Below, piece by piece: positions 17,518 to 24,942 of a stretch of DNA of 64,000 bases (its first letter is position 1; each line of letters begins with the position of its first letter). The notes below the pieces were generated by a model. It was not told the origin of the DNA. It did not search any database and saw only the letters and a program-made list of their open reading frames with translations. Where the stretch lies: assembly GCF_900240975.1 (NCBI RefSeq), contig NZ_LT968776.1:3159092-3223091 (forward strand), given 5' to 3'. A program made the translations under genes and the position numbers. This DNA is from Mycobacterium sp. 4858 (GTDB lineage Bacteria; Actinomycetota; Actinomycetes; Mycobacteriales; Mycobacteriaceae).

Positions 17518-18903
17518 GTGCGAAACACACAAAGCAGGTGGCCGGTGACGACCGCATTGTGCACCGGATACTTTCTGGTTCTCTTGGACGTCACAGTGGT
17601 CAACATCGCATTACCGCAACTCGGCTCGGCCCTGCGGGCGAGCGGTTCTCAACTCGCCTGGACGGTAGACGCCTACACGGTACCCATGGCGGCGCTTCTG
17701 TTGGCTTCGGGAGCTGTGGGCGACCGGCTTGGGCACCGGGCGGTCGTCGTTATTGGATTCGTCGGGTTTGGCGTCGCTTCAACCGTATGCGCCGTGGCGC
17801 CAGTGATGTCGGTTCTGCTTCTTGGTCGGACGGCGCAGGGAGTGTGCGCCGCATTGATGCTCCCAGGAACCCTGGCCCTCATAGCTCAGTCCGCGAGCAC
17901 GGAGCGCGCACGTACACGAGCAATAGGTGTTTGGGCCGCCATCGGTGGTGCCGCTTTGCCGGCCGGCCCGCCTTTAGGGGGGCTGCTGGTGCAGTTGGCG
18001 GGATGGCGCTCAGTGTTTTGGCTCGGCGTCCCGGTCATTATTGCCGCACTCGTGCCGATTATCCGGATCCCGCGCCACAACCCCGCCGCTGACAAACGTG
18101 CGCCGGTCGACTGGATTGGAGCCGTCTTCGTTGTCCTAATCCTCGCGTCCGCAGTAACTTTCATTCTTCAAGGCCGGGAAAATCGGGTTCTGGGGGCCGT
18201 GATGGCGGCGATGGCGGTTTGTGCCACCGGCGGCTTCTGGTATGCCGAGCGCCGCACGGCGCACCCACTAGTGCGGGTACCGGCCGGAGCGCGGTATCCC
18301 TTCGCAGTCGCATGCGCGGTAACCGCTTTGATGAGTCTCTGCGTCCTTGGGTCACTGTTCACCCTGACTCAGATCTTCCAAGTGGTTCACCACTTGAGCC
18401 CGATGTTGACTGGCCTAATCCTCTTGCCGGGCATGTTGCCGATGCCGGCGCTCGGCGGAGCCGCTGCAGCACTCACGCATAAATTGGGCCCATGGCGAAC
18501 AAGTGCGCTGGGATTGATCGCGTCCGCGCTGGGGTTCGGCGGCATCGCGGGCGCAGTCGACGGGCCCAACTACCCGTTGTTGGTGTGCTCACTCGTGTTG
18601 TGGGGTACCGGCCTTGGCGTTCTGACTCCGGCGATCGTCATCGCGGCGCTGAGAGTGCTGCCGGCGGCACCGGGCGCCGCCTCCGGCGCCAGCAACACTG
18701 CCAGGCACGCCGGTGGAGCGTTGGGGGTTGCCATCTTCAGCGCGGTCGCAGGATCTCCCGACATTCCGACGTTTACGAGGAGCGCGACCGAGTTGCTGGC
18801 AATCAGCGCGGTGGCGTATGGGATCGCGGCCGCGCTTTGTCTCACCGCGCAGGAGCGAGACCGAGTTCGGGAGCCTGCCGAGTCGACTCGATGGGCCAAC
18901 TAG
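17518..18903 (+). CDS. MFS transporter (DHA2-type drug/metabolite exporter)
   Basis: This 461-residue polytopic membrane protein is of the drug:H+ antiporter-2 group. TM1 and motif D are seen in GYFLVLLDVTVVNIALPQL; motif A appears in SGAVGDRLGHRAVVVIG, and motif C in ALMLPGTLALIAQ and PAGPPLGGLLVQLAGWRSVFWL. About 12 to 14 hydrophobic segments follow. The start is uncertain: GTG at 17518 places RWPVTTAL just before TM1, whereas ATG at 17467 or the frame start at 17389 would add a basic tail. It diverges from the ThDP enzyme and shares its lower GC, so the two probably move and work together. The substrate is unknown. Confidence 0.87.
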   Translation: MRNTQSRWPVTTALCTGYFLVLLDVTVVNIALPQLGSALRASGSQLAWTVDAYTVPMAALLLASGAVGDRLGHRAVVVIGFVGFGVASTVCAVAPVMSVLLLGRTAQGVCAALMLPGTLALIAQSASTERARTRAIGVWAAIGGAALPAGPPLGGLLVQLAGWRSVFWLGVPVIIAALVPIIRIPRHNPAADKRAPVDWIGAVFVVLILASAVTFILQGRENRVLGAVMAAMAVCATGGFWYAERRTAHPLVRVPAGARYPFAVACAVTALMSLCVLGSLFTLTQIFQVVHHLSPMLTGLILLPGMLPMPALGGAAAALTHKLGPWRTSALGLIASALGFGGIAGAVDGPNYPLLVCSLVLWGTGLGVLTPAIVIAALRVLPAAPGAASGASNTARHAGGALGVAIFSAVAGSPDIPTFTRSATELLAISAVAYGIAAALCLTAQERDRVREPAESTRWAN

Positions 18904-18921
18904 GGCACCGGCTTTTGCGTT

Positions 18922-19548
18922 TTAGGTGTCGCGGCGCTGGAAGAGGTAGTACCGCGCCGCAGTCTCCTCTCCCGCGCCTCCCCGTCTGCGCCGCGCTTCA
19001 TCGAGGTCGACCTCGTCGCCGGCCGACAGCAGAGTCCAGGCGGATGCGAAGCGTGTCTCCATCTCGGCGGGCTCGACGCCCCGCACGCCGAACCTCCCGC
19101 CGGGGCGGAACGCGACGATGAACAGGCGCGCGTCGGGCGCGGCCACCGCGCTGACCTCCCGGACATACGCCTCGCGATCGACGTCGCTCATGTTGTGTAG
19201 GCAGCCGTTGTCGACGATCAGCTCGAAGCCCGTGCCGATCCCGGTCTGACTCAGCCGCGTGACGTCGGCCTGGGCGAAGTTGACCGGCAGATCGGCGGCC
19301 TTGGCCCGGGCCTTCTCGAGTGCCCGGGGGACAAAGTCGACGCCGGTGACATTCCATCCGTGCTGTGCGAGGTAGACCGACGAGTCCCCGGTGCCGCATC
19401 CGAGATCGAGGGCCGATCCTGCGGGCAGTGGGGGCGTGTCATTGGTGCCCTCGACCAGGTCGCGCAAATTTTGTGCGATCGGATGACCATCCCATGGGGT
19501 GAATCCGACTCGGTAAAAGATCCGAAAGAGGGTGTGCTTGGAGGCCAT
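18922..19548 (-). CDS. Class I SAM-dependent methyltransferase
   Basis: This 208-residue methyltransferase has motif I as SALDLGCGTGDSSVYLAQ (about residue 45), the acidic residue of motif II in GWNVTGVDFVPRALEKA, and motif IV in FELIVDNGCLHNM. The lead-in GFTPWDGHPIAQNLRDLVEG is typical of thiopurine- or TehB-like small-molecule methyltransferases. The methyl acceptor cannot be predicted. The gene is convergent with the MFS gene (18 bp between stops). A TACCGT box lies 6 bp upstream of the ATG. Confidence 0.88.
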   Translation of the reverse strand: MASKHTLFRIFYRVGFTPWDGHPIAQNLRDLVEGTNDTPPLPAGSALDLGCGTGDSSVYLAQHGWNVTGVDFVPRALEKARAKAADLPVNFAQADVTRLSQTGIGTGFELIVDNGCLHNMSDVDREAYVREVSAVAAPDARLFIVAFRPGGRFGVRGVEPAEMETRFASAWTLLSAGDEVDLDEARRRRGGAGEETAARYYLFQRRDT

Positions 19549-19554
19549 GCCCCA

Positions 19555-19560
19555 ACGGTA
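19555..19560 (-). promoter_or_regulatory. -10 box for the methyltransferase gene (probably leaderless)
   Basis: TACCGT on the minus strand ends 6 bp before the ATG at 19548, with no ribosome-binding site between. Confidence 0.4.
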
Positions 19561-19572
19561 TGCCTCAACCCG

Positions 19573-20430
19573 CTACATCGCGGCGGCGATGCGGCGCCAT
19601 TGATCGCGCGGGAAGGCCTTCGGGTCGTCCAGCAGCACTTGGACGCACACGTGGTCGGCGCCCGCCGCGCGATGCTCGGCGACCCTGCGCATGATGGCCT
19701 CCTCGTCGCCCCACGCGATGATGGCGTCGAACAGCGGGTCGCTCACCTGGGCCAGGTCGTCGCCGGAGAACCCGCTGCGCAGCAGGTTGTTGGCGTAGTT
19801 CGGCAATGCCAGATACGCACGCAGCCAGTCGGTTCCGATGCGGCGCGCCCCGTCGGCGTCGTCGGTCAGGATCACGGTCTGCTCCGGCAGCAGCAATGGG
19901 CCTTCGCCCAGCGTCGCACGGGCGAAGGCGGTGTGGTCGGGGGTGACCAGGTACGGGTGCGCCCCGCGGGCGCGGGTCGCGGCCAGGTGCAGCATCTTCG
20001 GGCCGAGCGCGGCGAGCACCCGGCTGTCGGCGGGTACGGGCTCTGGGGCGGCGTCCAGCCCGTCCAAGAATTCCGCCGTCGCCGCCAGCGGTCTGCGGTA
20101 GCGCCCGGGTTGGCCGGCGTCGATCAGCGGCGCGTGGCTGACGCCGATGCCCAGCAGGAAGCGGTCGCCGTGCCGGGCGGTCAGCGTCGCAAAAGACGCG
20201 GCGACGTCGCCGGGCGCATGCATCCACAGGTTGAGGATCCCCGTGGCGATCACGGTCCGCTTGGTCGCGGCGAGCAGGTTGCCCACCGCTTCGAGCACCG
20301 GCCCGCCGACGTCGGGTATCCACAGCGCCGGGAAGCCCAGTTCGTCCAATTCCGCTGCCGCGTCGGCGGATTCGGCCGGGTCACCGTACCGAAGTTGACT
20401 GCTCCAGATTCCGACGCCGGTCAGTTCCAT
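19573..20430 (-). CDS. LLM-class (luciferase-like) F420-dependent oxidoreductase
   Basis: This 285-residue luciferase-like TIM barrel begins MELTGVGIWSSQLRYGDPAE. Segments typical of mycobacterial F420-type LLM proteins are LDELGFPALWIPDVGGPVLE, FATLTARHGDRFLLGIGVSHA, and the C-terminal HRAAGADHVCVQVLLDD. It should use reduced F420 (or FMNH2) for a hydride transfer. The ATG at 20430 lies inside the end of the upstream FAD monooxygenase gene (10-bp overlap), so the two are translationally coupled. The frame is open far upstream, but that part is antisense-type translation without family features. Confidence 0.87.
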   Translation of the reverse strand: MELTGVGIWSSQLRYGDPAESADAAAELDELGFPALWIPDVGGPVLEAVGNLLAATKRTVIATGILNLWMHAPGDVAASFATLTARHGDRFLLGIGVSHAPLIDAGQPGRYRRPLAATAEFLDGLDAAPEPVPADSRVLAALGPKMLHLAATRARGAHPYLVTPDHTAFARATLGEGPLLLPEQTVILTDDADGARRIGTDWLRAYLALPNYANNLLRSGFSGDDLAQVSDPLFDAIIAWGDEEAIMRRVAEHRAAGADHVCVQVLLDDPKAFPRDQWRRIAAAM

Positions 20431-21653
20431 GGGCGATCGTTCCTTTCGTCGCGCACCGCGCCGTAGTCGGGCACCGGCATCGAGTCGTGCATGCGCACGC
20501 CCTTCGTGTTGAGTTTCGCCAGTGCCCGCGAAAGCGAGCCCGGCATCAGTGACACTAGCTGGGCGCCACGCGTCAACGCCCACACCCCGAGTCGTGAGCC
20601 GGGGATGATGCCCTTGGCGGCGCCGCGCGCGAAGGCCCGGCTGCGGTGCACCGGTTCGCGCATCTGCAATTCGTAGCCGGCGAACGCGCGCAGGTGGTCG
20701 CCGTCCGCCCGGGCGAGCTCGCCGGCCAGCACGTAGGCGCCCAGCACCGCAAGGCTGGTGCTGCCGCCCACCGCGGGGCCGGGGCAGTATCCCGCGTCGC
20801 CGACGAGGGTGACCCGCCGGCGCGACCATCGGTCCAGCCGGAGTTGGCTGATCGAATCGAAGTAGAACGCTGGTGTGCGGTCGATTTCGCCCAGCCAACG
20901 GTCGACCTGCTCGTGCATGTTCACGAACGCGTCACGCAGAAGCTCCTTCTGCCGCAACGCATCCCGGTGGTGGTAGTCCAGTTCCCGGCCGGAGCGGAAC
21001 AGGAAGACGGCGCGCGCGTCGTCCAGGTGCTCGGCGGTGTAGATGGCCGCGACGCGTCCGACGCCGACGTGGCAGGTTATCTCGCCGGCGGTGGCCAGCT
21101 CCTTGGGCGCCGACACCACCGCCAGGTATCCGCCCAGGAATCGGGTGAGGTTGGCTTCGTCACCGAAGGTCAGCTGCCGGACGTTGGAGTGCAGCCCGTC
21201 GGCGCCGACGACAACGTCGAACCGGCGGGCGGGGGCATGCTCGAAGGTCACCTCGCCGGCGTGATCGATCGCTGTGATCGAGTCGCCGAACAAGTATTCG
21301 ACGCGGTCGCGGCCGGCGGTGTAGTAGATCTCGCTGAGGTCGTCGCGCATGATCTCCACGTGCCGGTCCGAGGTGGCGGCGTAGATCTTGGTGAGGTCGA
21401 TCTCGAAGGGCCGGGCCCGGCCCTCCCGATGCATGGTCATGCTGTTCGTTCCGGTGGCGAGCGCTTCGATCTGAGGCAGGACGCCCATGCTCGCCGATAT
21501 CTCCATCGCGGGACGGAACAGGTCGACGGCGTGGCCGCCGGTCTTGCGCAGGGTGGGCGCGCGCTCGACCACGGTGACGTCGAAGCCATGACGGGTCAGC
21601 CAGTACGCCAGCACCGGTCCGGCGATGCTCGCGCCGGAGACCAGGACCCGCAT
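20421..21653 (-). CDS. FAD-dependent monooxygenase (aromatic hydroxylase type)
   Basis: This 410-residue class A flavoprotein monooxygenase begins MRVLVSGASIAGPVLAYWLT, with the GASIAG variant of the FAD dinucleotide motif. The DG motif is in FDVVVGADGLHSNVR, and the second FAD motif is VTLVGDAGYCPGPAVGGSTSLA. Such enzymes hydroxylate aromatic or polyketide-like substrates with NAD(P)H and oxygen. The C-terminal tail with LGVWALTRGAQLVSLMPG looks hydrophobic and may touch the membrane. It overlaps the downstream LLM gene by 10 bp, so the two flavin/F420 enzymes probably act on one substrate. It diverges from a second LLM gene at 21765. Confidence 0.88.
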   Translation of the reverse strand: MRVLVSGASIAGPVLAYWLTRHGFDVTVVERAPTLRKTGGHAVDLFRPAMEISASMGVLPQIEALATGTNSMTMHREGRARPFEIDLTKIYAATSDRHVEIMRDDLSEIYYTAGRDRVEYLFGDSITAIDHAGEVTFEHAPARRFDVVVGADGLHSNVRQLTFGDEANLTRFLGGYLAVVSAPKELATAGEITCHVGVGRVAAIYTAEHLDDARAVFLFRSGRELDYHHRDALRQKELLRDAFVNMHEQVDRWLGEIDRTPAFYFDSISQLRLDRWSRRRVTLVGDAGYCPGPAVGGSTSLAVLGAYVLAGELARADGDHLRAFAGYELQMREPVHRSRAFARGAAKGIIPGSRLGVWALTRGAQLVSLMPGSLSRALAKLNTKGVRMHDSMPVPDYGAVRDERNDRPWN

Positions 21654-21750
21654 GCCGACCTCCCGTTGCTACCGGACTCGGTAAGCCTAATCACGAGGAC
21701 CGGCGGCGGCGCGGCCCGCTTAGGTCGCCGCAGTGCTTTGGTCTTGGGGC

Positions 21751-21756
21751 TAGAGT
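21751..21756 (+). promoter_or_regulatory. -10 box for the LLM gene (probably leaderless)
   Basis: TAGAGT ends 8 bp before the ATG at 21765 and no ribosome-binding site intervenes. This supports the short start over the very long open frame that begins at 20646. Confidence 0.5.
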
Positions 21757-21764
21757 CCGTTGTC

Positions 21765-22754
21765 ATGCGCTTCGGTCTCTTCATCCCGCAAGGCTGGCGA
21801 ATGGATCTGGTCGACATCGAACCGGCGAAGCATTGGGCGGCGATGCGAGACCTGGCCACCTATGCCGACAACGGCGCGTGGGACTCGCTGTGGGTGTACG
21901 ACCATTTCCACACCGTTCCGCTGCCAACCGGCGAAGCCACCCACGAGGCGTGGTCGCTGATGGCCGCCTACGGGGCCGTCACGTCGCGGATCAAACTCGG
22001 CCAGATGTGCACCGCGATGAGCTACCGCAATCCGGTGTACCTGGCCAAGGTCGCGGCGACCGCCGACATCATCTCCGGCGGGCGGATCCAGATGGGCATC
22101 GGCGGTGGGTGGTACGAACACGAATGGCGCGCTTACGGTTACGGCTTCCCCCCGGCGGGCGTGCGGCTGGGCCGCCTGGAAGAGGGCGTACAGATCATGC
22201 GGGACGCCTGGCGCGACGGCAAGGTCAGCTTCGACGGCAGGCATTACCAGGTGGACGGCGCCATCGTCGCCCCCAAGCCCTTGCAGAACAACGGGATCCC
22301 GCTGTGGATCGCCGGCGGCGGTGAAAAGGTGACCCTGCGCATCGCCGCGAAATATGCGCAGTACACCAACTTCACGTCGGAGCCCGAGGCGTTCGCCCAC
22401 AAGTCGGAAGTGCTTGCGCGACACTGCGAACAGCTGGGCACCGACTTCGACGCCATCGCGCGGTCGGCCAACTTCAACGCCGTCGTCGGAACCTCGGACG
22501 CCGATGTCAAGGACCGGCTGGCGCGTGTCCGCGACCGTCTAGTCCGCTACGTGCCCGAGGCGGCCGCCGATGCGATGCTCGCCGCGGGCAGTGGCCCCGA
22601 TTCGGCGACGGGCACGCCGGAGCAGGTGATCGAGCGGATCGCCAAGCTGCGCGACCTCGGCTGCGAATACGCCATCTGCTACTTCCCGGAGGCCGCGTAC
22701 GACCGCTCGGGCATCGAGTTGTTCGAGCGCGAGGTCATTCCCGCCCTGAGCTAG
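21765..22754 (+). CDS. LLM-class F420-dependent oxidoreductase
   Basis: This 329-residue luciferase-like barrel begins MRFGLFIPQGWRMDLVDIEP. Family segments include WDSLWVYDHFHTVPL, the substrate-side motif LGQMCTAMSYRNPVYLAKVAATAD, IQMGIGGGWYEHEWRAYGYGF, and IPLWIAGGGEKVTLRIAAKYA. The pattern fits the actinobacterial F420-dependent subgroup often annotated as glucose-6-phosphate-dehydrogenase-like or TIGR03560 proteins. The physiological substrate is unknown. It is transcribed away from the FAD monooxygenase/LLM pair with a 111-bp shared promoter region, and may belong to the same pathway. Confidence 0.9.
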   Translation: MRFGLFIPQGWRMDLVDIEPAKHWAAMRDLATYADNGAWDSLWVYDHFHTVPLPTGEATHEAWSLMAAYGAVTSRIKLGQMCTAMSYRNPVYLAKVAATADIISGGRIQMGIGGGWYEHEWRAYGYGFPPAGVRLGRLEEGVQIMRDAWRDGKVSFDGRHYQVDGAIVAPKPLQNNGIPLWIAGGGEKVTLRIAAKYAQYTNFTSEPEAFAHKSEVLARHCEQLGTDFDAIARSANFNAVVGTSDADVKDRLARVRDRLVRYVPEAAADAMLAAGSGPDSATGTPEQVIERIAKLRDLGCEYAICYFPEAAYDRSGIELFEREVIPALS

Positions 22755-22812
22755 CTGGGAGCGATCGCAAGCGCGGCGAAGCCGGGCGCAGCGGGTCGCG
22801 ACCATCAGCTAG
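22751..22812. repeat. GC-rich inverted-repeat element between convergent genes
   Basis: CTAGCTG (22751-22757) and CAGCTAG (22806-22812) are perfect inverted ends around a GC-rich core containing GCGATCGC and GGTCGCGACC-like palindromes. The element overlaps both convergent stop codons. It could be a bidirectional terminator or a copy of a short mycobacterial intergenic repeat. Confidence 0.45.
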
Positions 22813-23102
22813 ATGTCGGAGGTGGTGTACCTCTTCTTGACGGGCGGCTCGGCCAGTAGCGGCGGCAACTCGGTGAGCCGGCCTTCGCCGGCGCGAAACG
22901 CGCGGTAGGCCTCGTCGTGCCCGACCGTGTCCCATATCTCGTAGATGAGCCAGTGGGCTTCGTCGTCCTCGTCGACGAGCACATCGGTGCCCAGGTTCCC
23001 GGCGAACGCCCGGGTGTCTTTCAGCGCCCGGCCCATGACCTCGCGCGCCTGCGGCACCGCGTCGGGCTTGAACTTCAGTTCGAGTATCACCGTGACTGGC
23101 AT
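22809..23102 (-). CDS. Antibiotic-biosynthesis-monooxygenase (ABM)-fold small protein
   Basis: This 97-residue single-domain ferredoxin-like barrel begins MPVTVILELKFKPDAVPQAR. The strand-helix pattern EVMGRALKDTRAFAGNLG, VLVDEDDEAHWLIYEIWD and DEAYRAFRAGEGRLTELPPL is that of ABM-type proteins, which dimerise and act as cofactor-free monooxygenases, haem-degrading enzymes or simple ligand binders. AAGGAG lies 8 bp upstream of the ATG at 23102. It diverges from the DUF35/thiolase-fold pair. Its position suggests a helper role, but this is not shown. Confidence 0.8.
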   Translation of the reverse strand: MPVTVILELKFKPDAVPQAREVMGRALKDTRAFAGNLGTDVLVDEDDEAHWLIYEIWDTVGHDEAYRAFRAGEGRLTELPPLLAEPPVKKRYTTSDI

Positions 23103-23172
23103 TGGTCGTCTCCTTACGTCGCCTCGCCAAGATAGCCCAGCCCCACGCTCGCGCACGCTAATGAGAATGCGG

Positions 23173-23189
23173 TTTCCACTTTTCGGAAA
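23173..23189. promoter_or_regulatory. Inverted repeat upstream of the DUF35/thiolase pair
   Basis: TTTCC (23173-23177) and GGAAA (23185-23189) face each other across 7 bp, followed by TTATAC (23194-23199) as a -10 candidate. It lies in the divergent gap between the ABM-fold gene and the DUF35 gene. AGAATG (23164-23169) and CATTCT (23214-23219) form a wider symmetry around it. Confidence 0.3.
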
Positions 23190-23247
23190 GCTGTTATACG
23201 GTTCGGTGAGCAACATTCTGTTGGCGGCGCCTCTGGAGGATCCACCG

Positions 23248-23682
23248 ATGCAAAAAGCACTCGCGCCCGAGATCTCGACCTGGCCCGACGAGAGCCCACA
23301 GCTGATCGGCAGTCGGTGCGGCAGCTGCGGGGCCACCACCTTCCCGGTGCAGCAGTGGTGCCCGCGTTGCAGCGCCGGCGCGATGACCGACGTGTTCCTG
23401 CCGCGGCGCGGAACGCTGGTCGCGTGGACCACCCAGGGCTTCCCGCCCGGGGCTCCCTACGCCGGCCCCACCGGCAAGGACTTCGTCCCGTTCGGGGTGG
23501 GGCTGGTCCAGCTCGGCGACGTGATCCGGGTCGAGGGGCGGTTGACCGAGAACGACCCGGCCAAGCTGCAGTTCGGGCAGGAGGTCGAGCTCACCATGGT
23601 GCCTTTGACCACCGACGCAGAGGGCGCCGAAATCATGACGTTCGCATTCCAGCCGGTCTCAACTTCTCCGGAAGGAGCCTGA
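23248..23682 (+). CDS. DUF35 zinc-ribbon/OB-fold protein, partner of the thiolase-fold protein
   Basis: This 144-residue protein has an N-terminal rubredoxin-like zinc ribbon (CGSCG then CPRC, residues about 25-45) and an OB-fold (VFLPRRGTLVAWTTQGFPPG, VPFGVGLVQLGDVIRVEGRL). DUF35 proteins bind acyl-CoA and dock on thiolase-fold partners, as ChsH2 does for the Ltp2 aldolase in steroid side-chain breakdown. CTGGAGGATC precedes the ATG at 23248; a longer open frame upstream is rejected. The thiolase-fold gene begins 1 bp after the stop, a strong sign that the two form a complex. Confidence 0.88.
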   Translation: MQKALAPEISTWPDESPQLIGSRCGSCGATTFPVQQWCPRCSAGAMTDVFLPRRGTLVAWTTQGFPPGAPYAGPTGKDFVPFGVGLVQLGDVIRVEGRLTENDPAKLQFGQEVELTMVPLTTDAEGAEIMTFAFQPVSTSPEGA

Positions 23683-23683
23683 G

Positions 23684-24829
23684 ATGACCAACGACGTCGC
23701 CATCATCGGCGTGGGCCTGCACCCCTTCGGTCGGTTCGACAAGACCGCAATGCAGATGGGTGCCGAGGCCGTCCAGTCCGCACTGAAGGACGCGGGCGTG
23801 GCGTGGAAGGACATTCAGTTCGGCTTCGGCGGCAGCCACGAGGTGTCCAACCCCGACGCCGTGACCCGCCTCGTCGGGCTGACCGGCATCACGTTCACCA
23901 ACGTGTTCAACGCGTGCGCCACCGCCGCGAGCGCGATTCAGCAGACCGCCGACACGATCCGGCTTGGCAAGTACGACATCGGTATCGCCATCGGCCTGGA
24001 CAAACACCCGCGCGGCGCCTTCACCGACGACCCCGCCAAGCTGGCGCTGCCGCAGTGGTACGCCCAGAACGGACAGTTCGTCACCACCAAGTTCTTCGGC
24101 ATCAAGGCCAACAAGTACATCCATGACCACAACATCTCCCAGGCCACGCTGGCCAAGGTGGCGGCCAAGAACTTCCGTAACGGTGCGCTGAATCCGAATG
24201 CGTTCCGCCGCAAGCCGATTCCCGAGGACGAGATCCTCAACTCGGCGGTGCTCAATTACCCGCTGACGCAGTACATGTTCTGCGCGCCCGACGAGGGCGC
24301 CGCCGCGGTGATCATGTGCCGCGCCGACCTGGCGCACAAGTTCACCGACAAGCCGGTGTACGTGCGTGCCTGCGAGATCCGGACCCGGCGGTACGGGGCC
24401 TACGAGGTGCACGCCACGTCGGCCCCGCTGGACGAGGACGCGTCACCGACGGTGTACGCGGCCAAGGCGGCCTACGAGGCGGCGGGCGTCGGGCCCGAGG
24501 ACGTCGACGTCGCGCAACTGCAGGACACCGACGCCGGCGCCGAGGTGATCCACATGGCCGAGACGGGCCTGTGCGCCGACGGCGAGCAGGAGAAACTGGT
24601 GGCCGACGGCGCCACCGAGATTCACGGCTCGATGCCGGTGAACACCGACGGCGGGTTGATCGCCAACGGCGAGCCGATCGGCGCATCCGGATTGCGGCAG
24701 ATGCACGAACTGGTGCGCCAGTTGCGCGGTGAGGCGGGCGAGCGTCAGGTGCCGGGAAATCCGCGCGTCGGCCTGGCCCAGGTGTACGGCGCCCCGGGCA
24801 CCGCCTCGGCGACCATCCTGTCGCTGTAG
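23684..24829 (+). CDS. Thiolase-fold (SCP-x/Ltp type) acyl-CoA enzyme, probably non-classical
   Basis: This 381-residue thiolase-superfamily protein is of the lipid-transfer-protein (SCP-x) group. The N-terminal cysteine is kept in FNACATAASAIQ. Two classical elements are altered: the GHP histidine loop reads ANGEPIGASGLRQMHE, and the terminal CxG loop reads LAQVYGAPGTASATIL with no cysteine. Ltp2-type retro-aldolases that pair with DUF35 proteins show similar loss, with tyrosines taking over chemistry, so carbon-carbon cleavage of a beta-hydroxyacyl-CoA is more likely than thiolysis. The partner DUF35 gene is 1 bp upstream. The physiological substrate is not predictable here. Confidence 0.85.
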   Translation: MTNDVAIIGVGLHPFGRFDKTAMQMGAEAVQSALKDAGVAWKDIQFGFGGSHEVSNPDAVTRLVGLTGITFTNVFNACATAASAIQQTADTIRLGKYDIGIAIGLDKHPRGAFTDDPAKLALPQWYAQNGQFVTTKFFGIKANKYIHDHNISQATLAKVAAKNFRNGALNPNAFRRKPIPEDEILNSAVLNYPLTQYMFCAPDEGAAAVIMCRADLAHKFTDKPVYVRACEIRTRRYGAYEVHATSAPLDEDASPTVYAAKAAYEAAGVGPEDVDVAQLQDTDAGAEVIHMAETGLCADGEQEKLVADGATEIHGSMPVNTDGGLIANGEPIGASGLRQMHELVRQLRGEAGERQVPGNPRVGLAQVYGAPGTASATILSL

Positions 24830-24942
24830 CCGGTGGCGCGGAGCCCGGCGGGAACCATGCGTGCGCGCCCGAATTCGATATCGCGGGTGATATCAAAATC
24901 CGCGAGCGTCGCATGGTCCGGCAGAGCGGCCGTGGTTGCCCG

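Noticed and set aside
20646..21764. N-terminal extension of the LLM gene at 21765
   Set aside because: It is antisense to the FAD monooxygenase gene and lacks any motif; the LLM family starts with MRFGLFIP at 21765.
24877..24894. GATATC repeated at 12-bp interval as an operator
   Set aside because: GATATC is itself palindromic and two copies by chance are not rare; it lies between convergent genes, where an operator is unlikely.
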